Source: Saposhnikovia divaricata
Lineage: Eukaryota; Streptophyta; Magnoliopsida; Apiales; Apiaceae
Assembly: GCA_036435485.1 (NCBI GenBank)
Contig: CM071596.1
Coordinates: 64,343,001-64,407,000, forward strand
Length of the DNA stretch: 64,000 bases
Direction: 5' to 3'
Below are positions 9,376-19,446 of the stretch, one piece after another; position 1 is the stretch's first letter; every line of letters begins with the position of its first letter. The translations under genes were made by a program, and so were the position numbers. The notes under the pieces were generated by a model. It had not been told where the DNA came from. It did no database searches and saw nothing but the letters and a program-made list of their open reading frames with translations.

Positions 9376-10653
9376 ATGTCTTCTAAAGTTGGAACTGTGA
9401 AAATTCCCATATATGACAAAAATAGTTATGATATGTGGAAGAACAAAATGTTAATGTTCCTCGAGGTTGCAAATCCTAAATACATGAAAGTCTTATCAGA
9501 AGGACCAATAATACCTTTTGTAGTAATTCCTGAAGTTGTTACTAATGGAAAAGTTATTTCCCCTGCAAGGTATGTACACAAAGACTCTTCTGATTACACT
9601 CTTGCTGAAAGAGAGGAAGCTAGACTTGACATTAATTTGAGACTGATCTTAATAGACTCTCTAGATTCTGTAATGTACAGTCATGTGATTAACTGCAAAA
9701 CTGCAAAGCAAATGTGGGAAACCATTGAAATTGTGAATGAAGGAACAGAGGAAGTTAGGGAGAATCGACTAGAAATTCTGAGTTCTGAGTATGAACACTT
9801 TCGATCAGCATACAATGAAAGTATTCAAGATGTGTTTGAAAGATATAACAAACTTGTCAACAATTTACAGATGCATGGCAAGTACTACACTCAGAAAGAG
9901 ATCAACAGAAAATTTCTACTATCAATGCCTGTTCATCTAGAACATAGAATTACAGCTATCAGAGAGTCTAGGAATCTAAGTGAAATAACTGTAGAAAGAC
10001 TCTTTGGTGTTTTAAAAACCTATGAACTGGAACAATCTCAACAAAAGGAGATTTATGGAAAAGGAAGAGTTGCTAATACTTCTACAGCTCTTATTGTTGA
10101 GAACAAACAGGAAGTGGAAGATAAGGTTATCCAACCTTGTAATGTTGACAGTGGTAAGCTTGAAGTTGAAGTTGGTCAAACGAATGCTAGTCCAGATGAA
10201 GGTGACTTCTATTCATTAGAAGAACTAGATCAGTTGGAAGATGAGTCCATGGCTTTGTTGGTAAGGAAATTCAGCAACTTCAGATTCAGGAAGAATCCCA
10301 AGTTCAGGTACAAATCTAACTATAACAGGTTCCAGAGAGGAGGTTCTTCATCCTCAAGTAACAGAGGAGGTTACAAAACTGGAACAGTTGAAAGAAGTAA
10401 AATTAGATGCTACAACTGTAATGAACTTGGACATTTCGCTACTGAATGTCAGAAGCAAAAACAAAACCAAAGAAAAGACTTTGGATCTGAGAAGAAGAAG
10501 ACAGGTAGAGCCTATGTGGCTGCTGGAAAGAGTTGGGATGATACAGACTCTGAAGATGAAGAGTATGGCAATCTTGCCCTGATGGCAAAATCTGATAACT
10601 CCAGTGGTACTTCATCTGAGGTATCATGTACTGATAGTCAATATATCTATTAA
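9376..10653 (+). CDS. Copia-1 gag, capsid and nucleocapsid part
   Basis: Structural protein of the virus-like particle. ATG at 9376 (MSSKVGTVKIPIYDKN) lies 100 bp after the LTR, a normal leader. The N-terminal region (NSYDMWKNKMLMFLEV) and the AKQMWETIEIVNEGTEEV helix are typical of Copia gag (UBN2-like) domains. A CCHC zinc knuckle, CYNCNELGHFATEC, sits at about residues 345-358 behind a basic RFRKNPKFRYKSNYNRF stretch. A TAA at 10651-10653 ends this 425-aa frame, but the same frame stays open beyond it (next entry). The stop may be a decay mutation or a real terminator; Copia-2 has a TAA at a similar place. Confidence 0.88.
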   Translation: MSSKVGTVKIPIYDKNSYDMWKNKMLMFLEVANPKYMKVLSEGPIIPFVVIPEVVTNGKVISPARYVHKDSSDYTLAEREEARLDINLRLILIDSLDSVMYSHVINCKTAKQMWETIEIVNEGTEEVRENRLEILSSEYEHFRSAYNESIQDVFERYNKLVNNLQMHGKYYTQKEINRKFLLSMPVHLEHRITAIRESRNLSEITVERLFGVLKTYELEQSQQKEIYGKGRVANTSTALIVENKQEVEDKVIQPCNVDSGKLEVEVGQTNASPDEGDFYSLEELDQLEDESMALLVRKFSNFRFRKNPKFRYKSNYNRFQRGGSSSSSNRGGYKTGTVERSKIRCYNCNELGHFATECQKQKQNQRKDFGSEKKKTGRAYVAAGKSWDDTDSEDEEYGNLALMAKSDNSSGTSSEVSCTDSQYIY

Positions 10654-11679
10654 CTTAGTGATACACTAGGTAATGCTAATAGAGAGATTGAAAGACTAAA
10701 TTTGGTAATTACAGATCTTAGTAATCAATTATCAGAATTACATGATGTACAAAATTTCCATGATAAACAAAAATCAGAAATAAGAATTCTAAAAGAACTT
10801 GAGAGGTCTCTAGCGTTGATAGTGGCTCAACAACGTGAAACAATAGCTGAGCTAGAAATAAGGGCTAATGCTACTTCTAATTCATGTAAAGTAGCTAAAG
10901 AGTTGTTTAACCAACAAACTATTAATCAAACCGTAGGAATTGGGTTTGACTATAATGAGGCTGTTGGTCGAAAAAGCATTATTACCCCTAATCATGTCAG
11001 TGCTGTAGATAGGGGTATACCATTAATGCTTAAGAGTGTTAGTAATCCACTCTTTAAGACATCCATAGCAGAACCTTTGGATACAACATCCTTAATCATT
11101 AAGGAAGAGATGCGCATTGAGGATGTAGCTAATGGCGTAGTCTTAGAAAATAATCAAGTTGTTAAAAATGATAAAGATAGAAAGACTGTGTTTGTAAAAG
11201 CAGAAAGAGTTGGTGAGTCTACTAGTTCATTGAAAACTAGTGGCAGAAGTAACAACATGAATAAATGCAACAACAAATCTACCATGCATGCTATTCCTGT
11301 TATTGATACTGCTCATAAGAAATGCGATGCTGTTAATTGCATGTCTTGTGCTTTTAATATAATGTCTGCTTACTTTAACGGTAATCATGCATGTGTTAAT
11401 AAGAATGCTCCTAGACACCAGATGAGCAGAAATAAACATGTTAGATCCAGGACTGTAACACTACCTAATTCTAAGATTAAGACTTCAAGTCCTTCTCAGG
11501 ATATGGTGAAGACATGGTTACCCAAGCTGAAACCAAAACAAGTTAAAGCTGTTTACAGGGTTAAATGTCCAGTACCTGAAGAAAATGTTGTTAAGATAAA
11601 AAGTGTTGCTTTACCTGATAAAGGTCAATTCTTTAAGTACTCCGGACCCAATCAAATTTGGGTTCCGAAGAAAGTCTAA
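10654..11679 (+). CDS. Copia-1 gag C-terminal extension after an in-frame stop
   Basis: This continues the gag frame directly after the TAA at 10651-10653. It opens with a heptad-like coiled coil (REIERLNLVITDLSNQLSEL), then has GIGFDYNEAVGRK, a basic segment and a cysteine motif (CDAVNCMSCAFNIM) that Copia-2 also has as CGQPNCMPCTFNIM. It ends SGPNQIWVPKKV followed by TAA at 11677-11679, just upstream of the protease, which is in the -1 frame. I regard it as the gag C-terminal domain. No ATG near its start suggests independent translation; the first internal ATG is at about 10741, in ELHDV context. Confidence 0.7.
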   Translation, partial: LSDTLGNANREIERLNLVITDLSNQLSELHDVQNFHDKQKSEIRILKELERSLALIVAQQRETIAELEIRANATSNSCKVAKELFNQQTINQTVGIGFDYNEAVGRKSIITPNHVSAVDRGIPLMLKSVSNPLFKTSIAEPLDTTSLIIKEEMRIEDVANGVVLENNQVVKNDKDRKTVFVKAERVGESTSSLKTSGRSNNMNKCNNKSTMHAIPVIDTAHKKCDAVNCMSCAFNIMSAYFNGNHACVNKNAPRHQMSRNKHVRSRTVTLPNSKIKTSSPSQDMVKTWLPKLKPKQVKAVYRVKCPVPEENVVKIKSVALPDKGQFFKYSGPNQIWVPKKV

Positions 11680-11696
11680 CCAATTTGTCATTGCAG
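11674..11696 (+). other. 23-nt GT...AG cassette at the Copia-1 gag/pol junction
   Basis: The segment begins GTCTAACCAATTT and ends CATTGCAG. It starts at a gag codon boundary and ends exactly at a pol codon boundary, so its presence shifts pol to -1 relative to gag and adds the gag stop. Copia-2 has the same 23 nt with one base different at 34382-34404. It looks like a plant 3' splice site (TAAC branch-like, TTGCAG|G) but is too short for a normal intron. Confidence 0.7.
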
Positions 11697-14600
11697 GGTT
11701 TGAAACAGGTTGAACGAGTCATGTGGATTCTGGACAGTGGATGTTCAAGGCATATGACCGGAGATAAAGCCCTGCTGACAAATGTGGTGGAGAAGGCCAG
11801 CCCAGTCGTTACCTTTGGAGATAACAGCAAAGGTAAAACTGATGGATATGGCAGATTAGAAGCTGGAAATGTTATCGTTGAAGATGTCTCTTTTGTGAAC
11901 GGCCTTGAGCACAATTTGTTCAGTATTAGTCAATTCTGTGACAAAGGTTATGAAGTTCATTTCAACAAGAAGAATTGTCTAATATCACACAAGAGAAATG
12001 AAAGGCCGCAGTTGACTGGAGTAAGAAAAGGAAACTTGTACATAGCCAATATGAACTCTGGAAGCACAGAAGAAATTAGATGTTTTTATTCAAAGGCGTC
12101 CACTGATGAAAGTTGGTTATGGCACAAGAAACTTTCTCACCTAAACTTTAAAACAATGAATTCTCTAGTGAAAAGAGAGTTGGTGAGAGGTTTACCTTTG
12201 ATTGAATTTACTCAGGAAGGTCTATGTGATGCTTGTCAAAAAGGGAAGTTAAAAAGGGCAACTCACAGGAGCACTAACATATCATCAATAACTGAACCAT
12301 TACAACTTCTCCATATGGATTTGTTTGGTCCAGTTAGTGTGATGTCTATGTCAAGGAAAAGATATGCTCTAGTGATTGTTGATGATTTCTCAAAATTCAC
12401 ATGGGTACTATTTCTGAACTCAAAAGATGAAACTCCACAACTGGTAGTTGATCACATTAAGTTAATTGAGCTGGATTCTAATCGTCCAGTAAGAGCTATA
12501 AGGTCAGACAACGGAACTGAGTTCAAGAATGCAGTTCTGAATGACTTTTGCACTGAAAAGGGTATAACTAGACAGTACTCGGCTCCCAGAACTCCTCAAC
12601 AAAATGGGGTTGTTGAAAGAAAGAATATAACCTTGATTGAAGCTGCACGTACAATGCTAAGTGAATCAAGGCTTCCATTGAGCTTTTGGGCTGAAGCTGC
12701 CAACACTGCATGCTATACCCAGAATCGAACACTTATCAATAAAGACTTAATGAAGACACCATATGAAGCTCTATATGACAAGAAACCAACTCTCAAGTAC
12801 TTCCATGTATTTGGGACAAAATGCTTTGTGCTGAAAGAAGGAGACGATCAAGGTGGTAAATTTGAAGAAAAAGCACATGAAACAATATTTATATGTTATA
12901 CTAGAAGAGCCTACAAGGTGTATCTTATTGATCAACAGAAAACCTTGGAAAGTGTCAATGTTACATTTGATGACACAAAACTCCCAAATATTCAAAATGA
13001 AGATCCATCTAAAAAGCTTAAGTTTGATGATATGTCAGACTCAGATTCGGATGATGACAGTCAACCTGACGTTGTTGCTGATAATAATAATCCAAATGTT
13101 GGTGGTAATGATCAAGGTGATACTGGTGAAAACAATGATAATTTTCAAGACACCACTGATACTCTTGAACCATCAACAAGTCAAACTGGCAACAACTCAG
13201 GGGGAGATAATGAAGGGTCAACCAGTCATACTTAACATCATACTGAAGATCAAGGCGAATCGTCAAGATCAATTCTTCCCAGACAAACTGTTTGGAATAG
13301 AGCTCATCCTTTTGAGCTGATTCTTGGTGATCCAGATGTTGGTGTAAAAACAAGAAGAGCTTATCAGAATCAATGTAATTATTCTGGGTTCCTGTCTGTT
13401 ATGGAACCTAAGAAAGTAGAAGAAGTTCTATCTGATCCTGATTGGGTGATTGCTATGCAAGATGAACTCAATCAATTTAAGCAACTAGAAGTATGGAAGC
13501 TGGTACCCAGACCTAAAGATAGAAAGTTGGTGGACACAAGATGGGTATTCAGAAACAAACTAGATGAAGATGGCACTGTGATAAGAAACAAAGCAAGACT
13601 GGTAGCTAAAGGTTATTCTCAAGCTGAAGGCATTGATTATGACGAGACCTATGCTCCAGTGGCAAGACTTGAGGCCATCAGAATATTCTTGGCATATGCA
13701 TCCTATTCAAGATTCAAAGTTTATCAAATGGATGTCAAGAGTGCCTTTCTGAATGGTAAGCTAGATGAAGAAGTGTATGTAGAACAGCCTCCTGGTTTTG
13801 AAGATCAAGATCATCTGGACTATGTCTACTTTCTTTACAAAGCTATCTATGGTCTTAAGCAAGCCCCAAGAAAATGGTATGACACTCTTTCTGAATTTCT
13901 ATTAGAAAATGGTTTTATAAGAGGTGTCATAGACAAAACGCTCTTCACTAAAAGACATAAGAATGATATAATACTAGTCCAAGTCTATGTGGATGATATT
14001 ATATTTGGGTCTACTAATGAGCTTCTGTGCAAGAAGTTTTCTAAGTTAATGCAGGGTAGGTTTGAAATGAGCATGATGGGAGAACTGAAATTCTTTCTTG
14101 GATTACAAATAAGTCAGAGACAAGATGGAATATTTATTTGTCAATCTAAGTACATCAAGGAGCTCCTCAAGAAATATCACATGGAGGAGTGCTCATCAGC
14201 AAAGACACCATCAACTATAGCTGTCAAAATTGGTTTATGTGAAAGTTCTGCCAAGGTAGATATCACAGGCTATAGAGGTATGATTGGCTCATTGCTTTAC
14301 CTAACTGCTAGTAGACCAGATATAATGTTTGCCACATGCTTGTGTGCAAGGTTCCAAGCGAACCCTAAAGAAATCCATCTCACTGCTGTCAAAAGAATCT
14401 TAAGATATCTAAAGGGTACGCCTAATTTAGGCATCTGGTACCCTAATGAATCTGGTTTTACTTTAATTGGATATACAGATTCTGACTATGCAGGAAGTGT
14501 TGTAGACAGGAAAAGTACATCTGGGAGTTGTCAATACCTAGGTGGAAGATTGGTATCCTGGTTCAGTAAGAAACAGCAAACAGTTTCCAACTCTACAGCC

Positions 14601-14936
14601 GAAGCTGAATATATAGCTGCTGGAAGCTGTTGTGCTCAGATCTTATGGATAAGGAATCAATTAATGGACTATGGCTTTGTATTGGAAAATATTCCTATTT
14701 TATGTGATAATACAAGTGCCATAGCAATTGCAAGCAATCCTGTGCAGCACTCAAGGACAAAGCACATTGACATAAGGTATCATTTTATAAGAGAGCATGT
14801 AATGAATGGTACAGTGGAACTACTATTTGTAGGCTCTGGAGATCAAACTGCAGATATTTTTACTAAGTCGCTTAATGAATCTTCATTCACTAGAATTGTT
14901 AGTGAATTGGGTATGTTAAACAGTCCTAGTAATTAA
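11697..14936 (+). pseudogene. Copia-1 pol: protease, integrase, reverse transcriptase, RNase H (one nonsense codon)
   Basis: Polyprotein in Copia order. The protease has WILDSGCSRHMTG. The integrase has an HHCC region (WLWHKKLSHLNF, CDACQKGK) and DDE residues at LLHMDLFGP, IRSDNGTEF and PQQNGVVERK. An acidic N/D-rich linker follows, then the Sire-like element HPFELILGDPDVGVKTRR. RT has VFRNKLDEDGTVIRNKARLV and the YVDD box at 13986-13997. RNase H has GYTDSDYAGS, AEAEYIAAGS and CDNTSAIA. There is a TAA at 13233-13235, where Copia-3 has a Gln codon, in the linker before RT; otherwise the frame is open to 14936. No ATG serves as an obvious start, so expression as a gag-pol fusion is expected. 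Confidence 0.92.
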
Positions 14937-15330
14937 TACTGTTAATATCTGAAATTTGATCTTTAATAATTTTGCAAGTGATTATTCTGTGAATATTTGT
15001 TGTTTGAAATCACTTGTATTATTATTTTACCATTTGATTTTCTTGTTTGTTTAGTTATTTTTCACTTTGTTTATTCATATTATTTAATACTTCATACTTC
15101 TGTATTTTTAGAATATTTGTAGATATTTATTTCTATTTGATTAATTAATTTATCATATGTTTTGTAATGTTTGTCCTGTTAATATTGCTTTGTTTTCGTT
15201 AATAGGTTAGCATATGGTATGTATAATTATTTTTATTATTTTTATTATTTGTTTAATTTTAAATAATATTTTTATTATTTTTGTAATTTAATTATATATT
15301 TTATTGTATTTTTAATGTTTATTTAAAGTT

Positions 15331-15836
15331 AATATGACTTAAAATTAGGAAAAACAGTTAATATGACTTAATTTAAAATCGGTATGACTTAAACAGGTTA
15401 AGTCTTACCGAGTTTTAAATCTAAGTCATATTCGCAGGTCAGTATATTAATTAAGTCTTATTCTTCTAGTTTTAGATTAAGTCCTATTTAAGTTAAGTCT
15501 TGTTAATATTAAGTCATAAACTTGTCTTTTTAAGTCATATTCAATGTTCATATCAGTTATGTCTTATTTTAGTTAAGTCTTAATAGTTATTTTGTCTAAG
15601 TCTTAATCGAGTTTCTGTATAGATTAAGTCATATTCATGAGTTTGTAATTAAGTCTTACTGATTTCTTTAGTTTAGTCTTATTCGAGTTTTTAATTTAAG
15701 TCTTATCGGTAATTTTTTAAGTTAAGTCTTAATCATAACAGTTTATTATGTCTTGTTTATGTTAAGTCTTAATCGAGTCTTAGTTAAGTCATATCAGTTA
15801 TGTCTTAATAAATGTTTAAGTCTTATTCATCTACTA

Positions 15837-15872
<36 letters not shown>

Positions 15873-15930
15873 CAGTTAGAATGTTTAAGTCTTAATTTCA
15901 TTATAAGTATTTCTATCAAGTTAAGTCTTA
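15331..15930 (+). repeat. Dense TAAGTC(T/A)TA motif array in the Copia-1 spacer
   Basis: About 25 copies of the core TTAAGTCTTA or TTAAGTCATA, some extended to TTAAGTCTTACCGA or TTAAGTCTTAATCGAG, occur at irregular 15-35 bp spacing. The first three are in reverse orientation (TATGACTTAA). The spacing is not that of a tandem repeat: the motif is kept while the sequence between copies varies. The same motif fills part of the LTRs. Confidence 0.87.
15838..15872. repeat. (TA)n microsatellite
   Basis: An uninterrupted TA dinucleotide run of about 17 units inside the motif array. Confidence 0.95.
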
Positions 15931-16340
15931 TAGAACAATATCGATACATACGATACACACACATACTAAGTCGAATTCATGCCCAATTTTCGACCGAAAT
16001 CACTCATCTTTTTCACGATTTAACCACATATCTGGACTCCTTGCTTGATTATCTTCATTTTGATTGGTTAAATTCGAGTTTTGGTTCGATTTCTTAAGAG
16101 TTTTATTTTCGAAAAACGGTTTTTAGATCTGTTTTTCTGGAAATCTGGGCTTGATTTTTGCAAAACTAAAAATACACGTGTGTTTGTGTGTATACAAGGA
16201 TCATTGTGTGAATTTTTCAGAATTTTTGAAGAACTTTTAATTATTTCGAATTTTTAATTAATTATTAATTCGAAAAATTAATTTTTAAATTAAAAATTTG
16301 TAAAATCTGAAATTTTCAAGGAAATTAAATCTTGATTAAA

Positions 16341-18131
16341 ATGGCTGATCGATTTGAAATTATTAAACATAATTTAATCGGTTATTTTGATCCAGAAAAA
16401 TGTTCAGTTGAACGTTTTCGACCGTGGATTCGGTTTTTAAATGAAAATTCACTAGTTCGCAATGCTTTGAGATTGGATGCTCCTCTGAAGATTGAACCTT
16501 TGCGAATCATGTGTACTACTGCTGTCATTTCTAATGATAACAGATCTTTTGTCTTCTCTGTAGGAGACAATCAGTACAGAGTGAATGAAAATACAATAAA
16601 TACGGTCTTAGATTTTCCAACTGATAATTTCGAAGAATTACCATCAGATCAAGAAATGATAAATTTTTTAAATGGTGTATTCTATCAAGACAGTCCTGAT
16701 CAAACTGTCTGGAATAAAAAGAACTTCGTTCAGGAATGGGATTATCTGTTTGACAGACTAGGTAGAGTCTTTGCCAATACTACTAAAGGGAACTTCGGGG
16801 TATTACCATCTTTCTTGCAGCATATTGGATATGCAGTTGCACACAACCGAAGAATTAATATTGGCAGACTACTGTGTGTTCCGATGGTTAGAAGAATCAT
16901 TAATGCAAAGAAGAATTTTGATAATGGACATAAAGTTTCATGTTATTATCCAAGATTCTTATCATTGATTTTTAATCATCTTGTGGAACTAGAAAACCAA
17001 GCCCAATTCCTGAATGGAGAGTCACTGGCGTCAGGTAAACCTACTACCAGATTGTTCACTGAGTACAGCAACAAGCCAAAATTCTCAAACATACCTGTAG
17101 TTGTCACCCAATACATGTCAAACTATATACAACTACCTGTTATTGAACCTGTACCAGAACCTGAACAACCAGAACAAAACCTTGAACCACCAGTGGAAAA
17201 CATACTTGTTGATAATGAAAATCAAGGCAATCAACAAGTTGAACCTGCTCAGCAAATTGTTCCTCAGCCAGCTGCTCTTGCTGTTGAACATCCAGTGCAA
17301 GAAACTGCATCTGTCCCTGAACCTGAATCAGATCAACCCATCTTATCAGAGACTATTGCGGAATCAGCTGACCAGGTATTGCCTTCTGTTCCTCAAACTA
17401 CTGCTTCTCAATCTATTTCTGGAACCCAAGTGGTTGGTAGGTCTGACCAAGGGGTTGTAGTACCACAACCTCTAACCAAGGTCGTAGAGCCAAACACTCA
17501 ACCAACAAAACTCATATCTTTTCACTCCAGAAAGAAATTGCAAGTTAAAAGAAGTCGTATGAGTAGTGGTAGTATGAGTGAACCCACAGCTCTGCCTCTA
17601 GAAAAGAAAAGTAGAACTCAAACTGAGGCAACTGTAAGCCCGTCTATATCCTCCCAACAGGATATGGAAGTTGATATGGCCGTTACACAGTTACTAGAAT
17701 CATCTTCTCAACAGGATGATTCTATTGAAATTCGCCATAGGGCCGTGGCACCTTGTAGTGAGTCAAGCACACCTCCCCTATTACTCACAATGGGGGAAGA
17801 CATACCTTTAGATGAGTCTCAGGACACACTGCAAGGAGAGCATGTAGAAAAAGTGACAGTGCCTACCATAGTTACGGTAGAAGAGTCTTCACAGGCTTTA
17901 GAGGGAAATCTTGGTTCTCAGCCAACTTTAATAGAACCATCATCTCCCCTCCCAGGACAAACACTCCTGGCTCCCTCAAGGGATTTTCCACTCGCAGTTT
18001 CGACTGGAGAAGGTGGAAGGCAACTTGATCAATCTACTACTGAAGCAATTCAGTCAACAATTTCAAATGTTCAAGTAGATTTGATTAAGGACAGGGATTT
18101 GCGAACTCCCATTGCACCACCACTGACCTTC
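16341..18131 (+). pseudogene. Copia-1 third ORF (so-called env-like), 5' part, split by Copia-2
   Basis: Starts at ATG 16341 (MADRFEIIKHNLIGYF). The N-terminal domain, about residues 1-230, includes RFRPWIRFLN, YRVNENTINTVLDFP, NRRINIGRLL and CYYPRFLSLIFNHLV, all with counterparts in Copia-3 and Copia-2. A long Pro/Glu/Gln-rich disordered region follows, with a basic SRKKLQVKRSR cluster, then repeated Ser/Thr-rich acidic text. No signal peptide or hydrophobic membrane span is visible, so an envelope role is not supported. The frame is open up to the Copia-2 insertion after 18131 (TSD ccttc, 18127-18131) and resumes in register at 45087. The function is unknown; a nuclear or DNA-binding role is my inference. 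Confidence 0.85.
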
Positions 18132-18710
18132 TGAAAGGCAGAGTGTGTAAACTTGTAACACTATAACTAATGTAACCCAACTAAAGGAAAAGATACTTAA
18201 CCAGAAGACAATCAAGAACAAGAAGTCACAAGAAATCAACACTAAATGAAGACAAGGTAATTGATACAATTCAACATGTTAACTATGATCAAGCCAAGAA
18301 GAAATCATTGAGAGAAGTTCAAGTCAAAGTTGTTCATGCCTCAGTGATTTGAAAAGCCAAGAATCAAGATCATAACTATCAGTATCAATAAGACCAATTG
18401 ATTTCAAGTGAACAAGAAGGAAAGCAAATATTGGAAAGCCACATTACTAATTGGGTATGGTAATTTATTCAAGAAGCAAAAACACTATCAAGACTAGTCA
18501 CTTATAAACCAGACCGTTGCATCAAGTGTCAGGACATTGATAGCAAGTTTATGTCAGTAATAAAGATCCATGTTCAAGAGCTTGGTGAAGAATAAAGAAG
18601 ACATGAAGATATCACAAGTTCAAGATGTGCATTGAAGTTTCAAGTTGAAGACCAGAATATTTTCTAAGTACTAAATATTCTAGATGACCAAGTAGAATAT
18701 TTCTAAGTAG

Positions 18711-19033
18711 AAGTTCTACTTAGAAATTCGAGATGGCTAAGTAGAAATTCTCAAGTAGAAGTTCTACTTAGAAATTCGAGATGGCTAAGTAGAAATTCTC
18801 AAGTAGAAATTCGAGATGGCTAAGTAGAAATTCTCAAGTAGAAGTTCTACTTAGAAATTCGAGATGGCTAAGTAGAAATTCTCAAGTAGAAGTTCTACTT
18901 AGAAATTCGAGATGGCTAAGTAGAAATTCTCAAGTAGAAATTCGAGATGGCTAAGTAGAAATTCTCAAGTAGAAGTTCTACTTAGAAATTCGAGATGGCT
19001 AAGTAGAAATTCTCAAGTAGAAGTTCTACTTAG
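18711..19033 (+). repeat. 48/35-bp unit tandem array in Copia-2 5' LTR
   Basis: Unit order is 48, 48, 35, 48, 48, 35, 48 bp plus a 13-bp partial, so a 131-bp higher-order unit is repeated. The 35-bp unit lacks the first 13 bases of the 48-bp unit. Units contain perfect inverted repeats: AAGTAGAA-G-TTCTACTT, and CTACTTAG paired with CTAAGTAG around AAATTCGAGATGG. The same array is at 44347-44669. Confidence 0.93.
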
Positions 19034-19172
19034 AGTGCAGCTTCAACATGACACATGGCATCTTCTGATTGGCAGATTTCCAAGCTTTCAAGATAAGGCA
19101 AGATCTATGTGGACATCATTGGGCCACGTATATCTTAGTCTTTGAAGACTACAGGACATAGATTACATGTAG

Positions 19173-19180
19173 TATAAATA
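19173..19180 (+). promoter_or_regulatory. Probable TATA box of Copia-2 5' LTR
   Basis: TATAAATA, downstream of the repeat array and about 270 bp before the LTR end. The twin in the 3' LTR is at 44808-44815. Confidence 0.65.
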
Positions 19181-19446
19181 GAAGTACTTGTGTAATGTTT
19201 TTGTGAGAGCAATAGTTGAGAGAAACACAAGAAAAAAAGAGAGAGTGCATTCACAGAGCTTAGTATCATTCACTTCTCTCTGAACTTCTGTCATACTTTG
19301 TAATGAATGTTGTAGCAACCATTTCAAGTTATATATAAGAAATATATTCCTTGAATCTGTGTGTTCATTTATTGCATCGTATTTATTGCTTCTCATATTC
19401 GAAAAGTTGTATTCACCCCCCCTCTACAACACATTTGGACCTAACA

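Larger units (their letters stand above)
14937..16340 (+). other. Copia-1 pol-to-ORF3 spacer
   Basis: Non-coding and very AT-rich. The first 390 bp are T-rich. From about 15331 to 15930 it carries the dense TAAGTC(T/A)TA motif array (separate entry), interrupted by a (TA)n run at 15838-15872. The last 400 bp are AT-rich leader with inverted AATTAATTATTAATT sequence just before the ORF3 ATG. No splice pattern could be fixed by eye. Confidence 0.8.
18132..19446 (+). repeat. Copia-2 5' LTR
   Basis: Begins TGAAAGGCAGAGTGTG and ends TTGGACCTAACA; 1315 bp. It contains an internal 323-bp array of 48- and 35-bp units, TATAAATA at 19173-19180, and a C7 tract followed by TCTACAAC near its end. It is nearly identical to 43768-45081. 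Confidence 0.95.

Noticed and set aside
11655..11661. AAATTTG slippery heptamer for -1 frameshifting at the Copia-1 gag/pol overlap
   Set aside because: It is not in the phase required for the gag reading frame and is not kept in Copia-2.
18711..19033. Regular repeats reminiscent of a CRISPR array
   Set aside because: Units are directly abutting with no unique spacers, lie inside an LTR and are duplicated in the other LTR; this is plant DNA.
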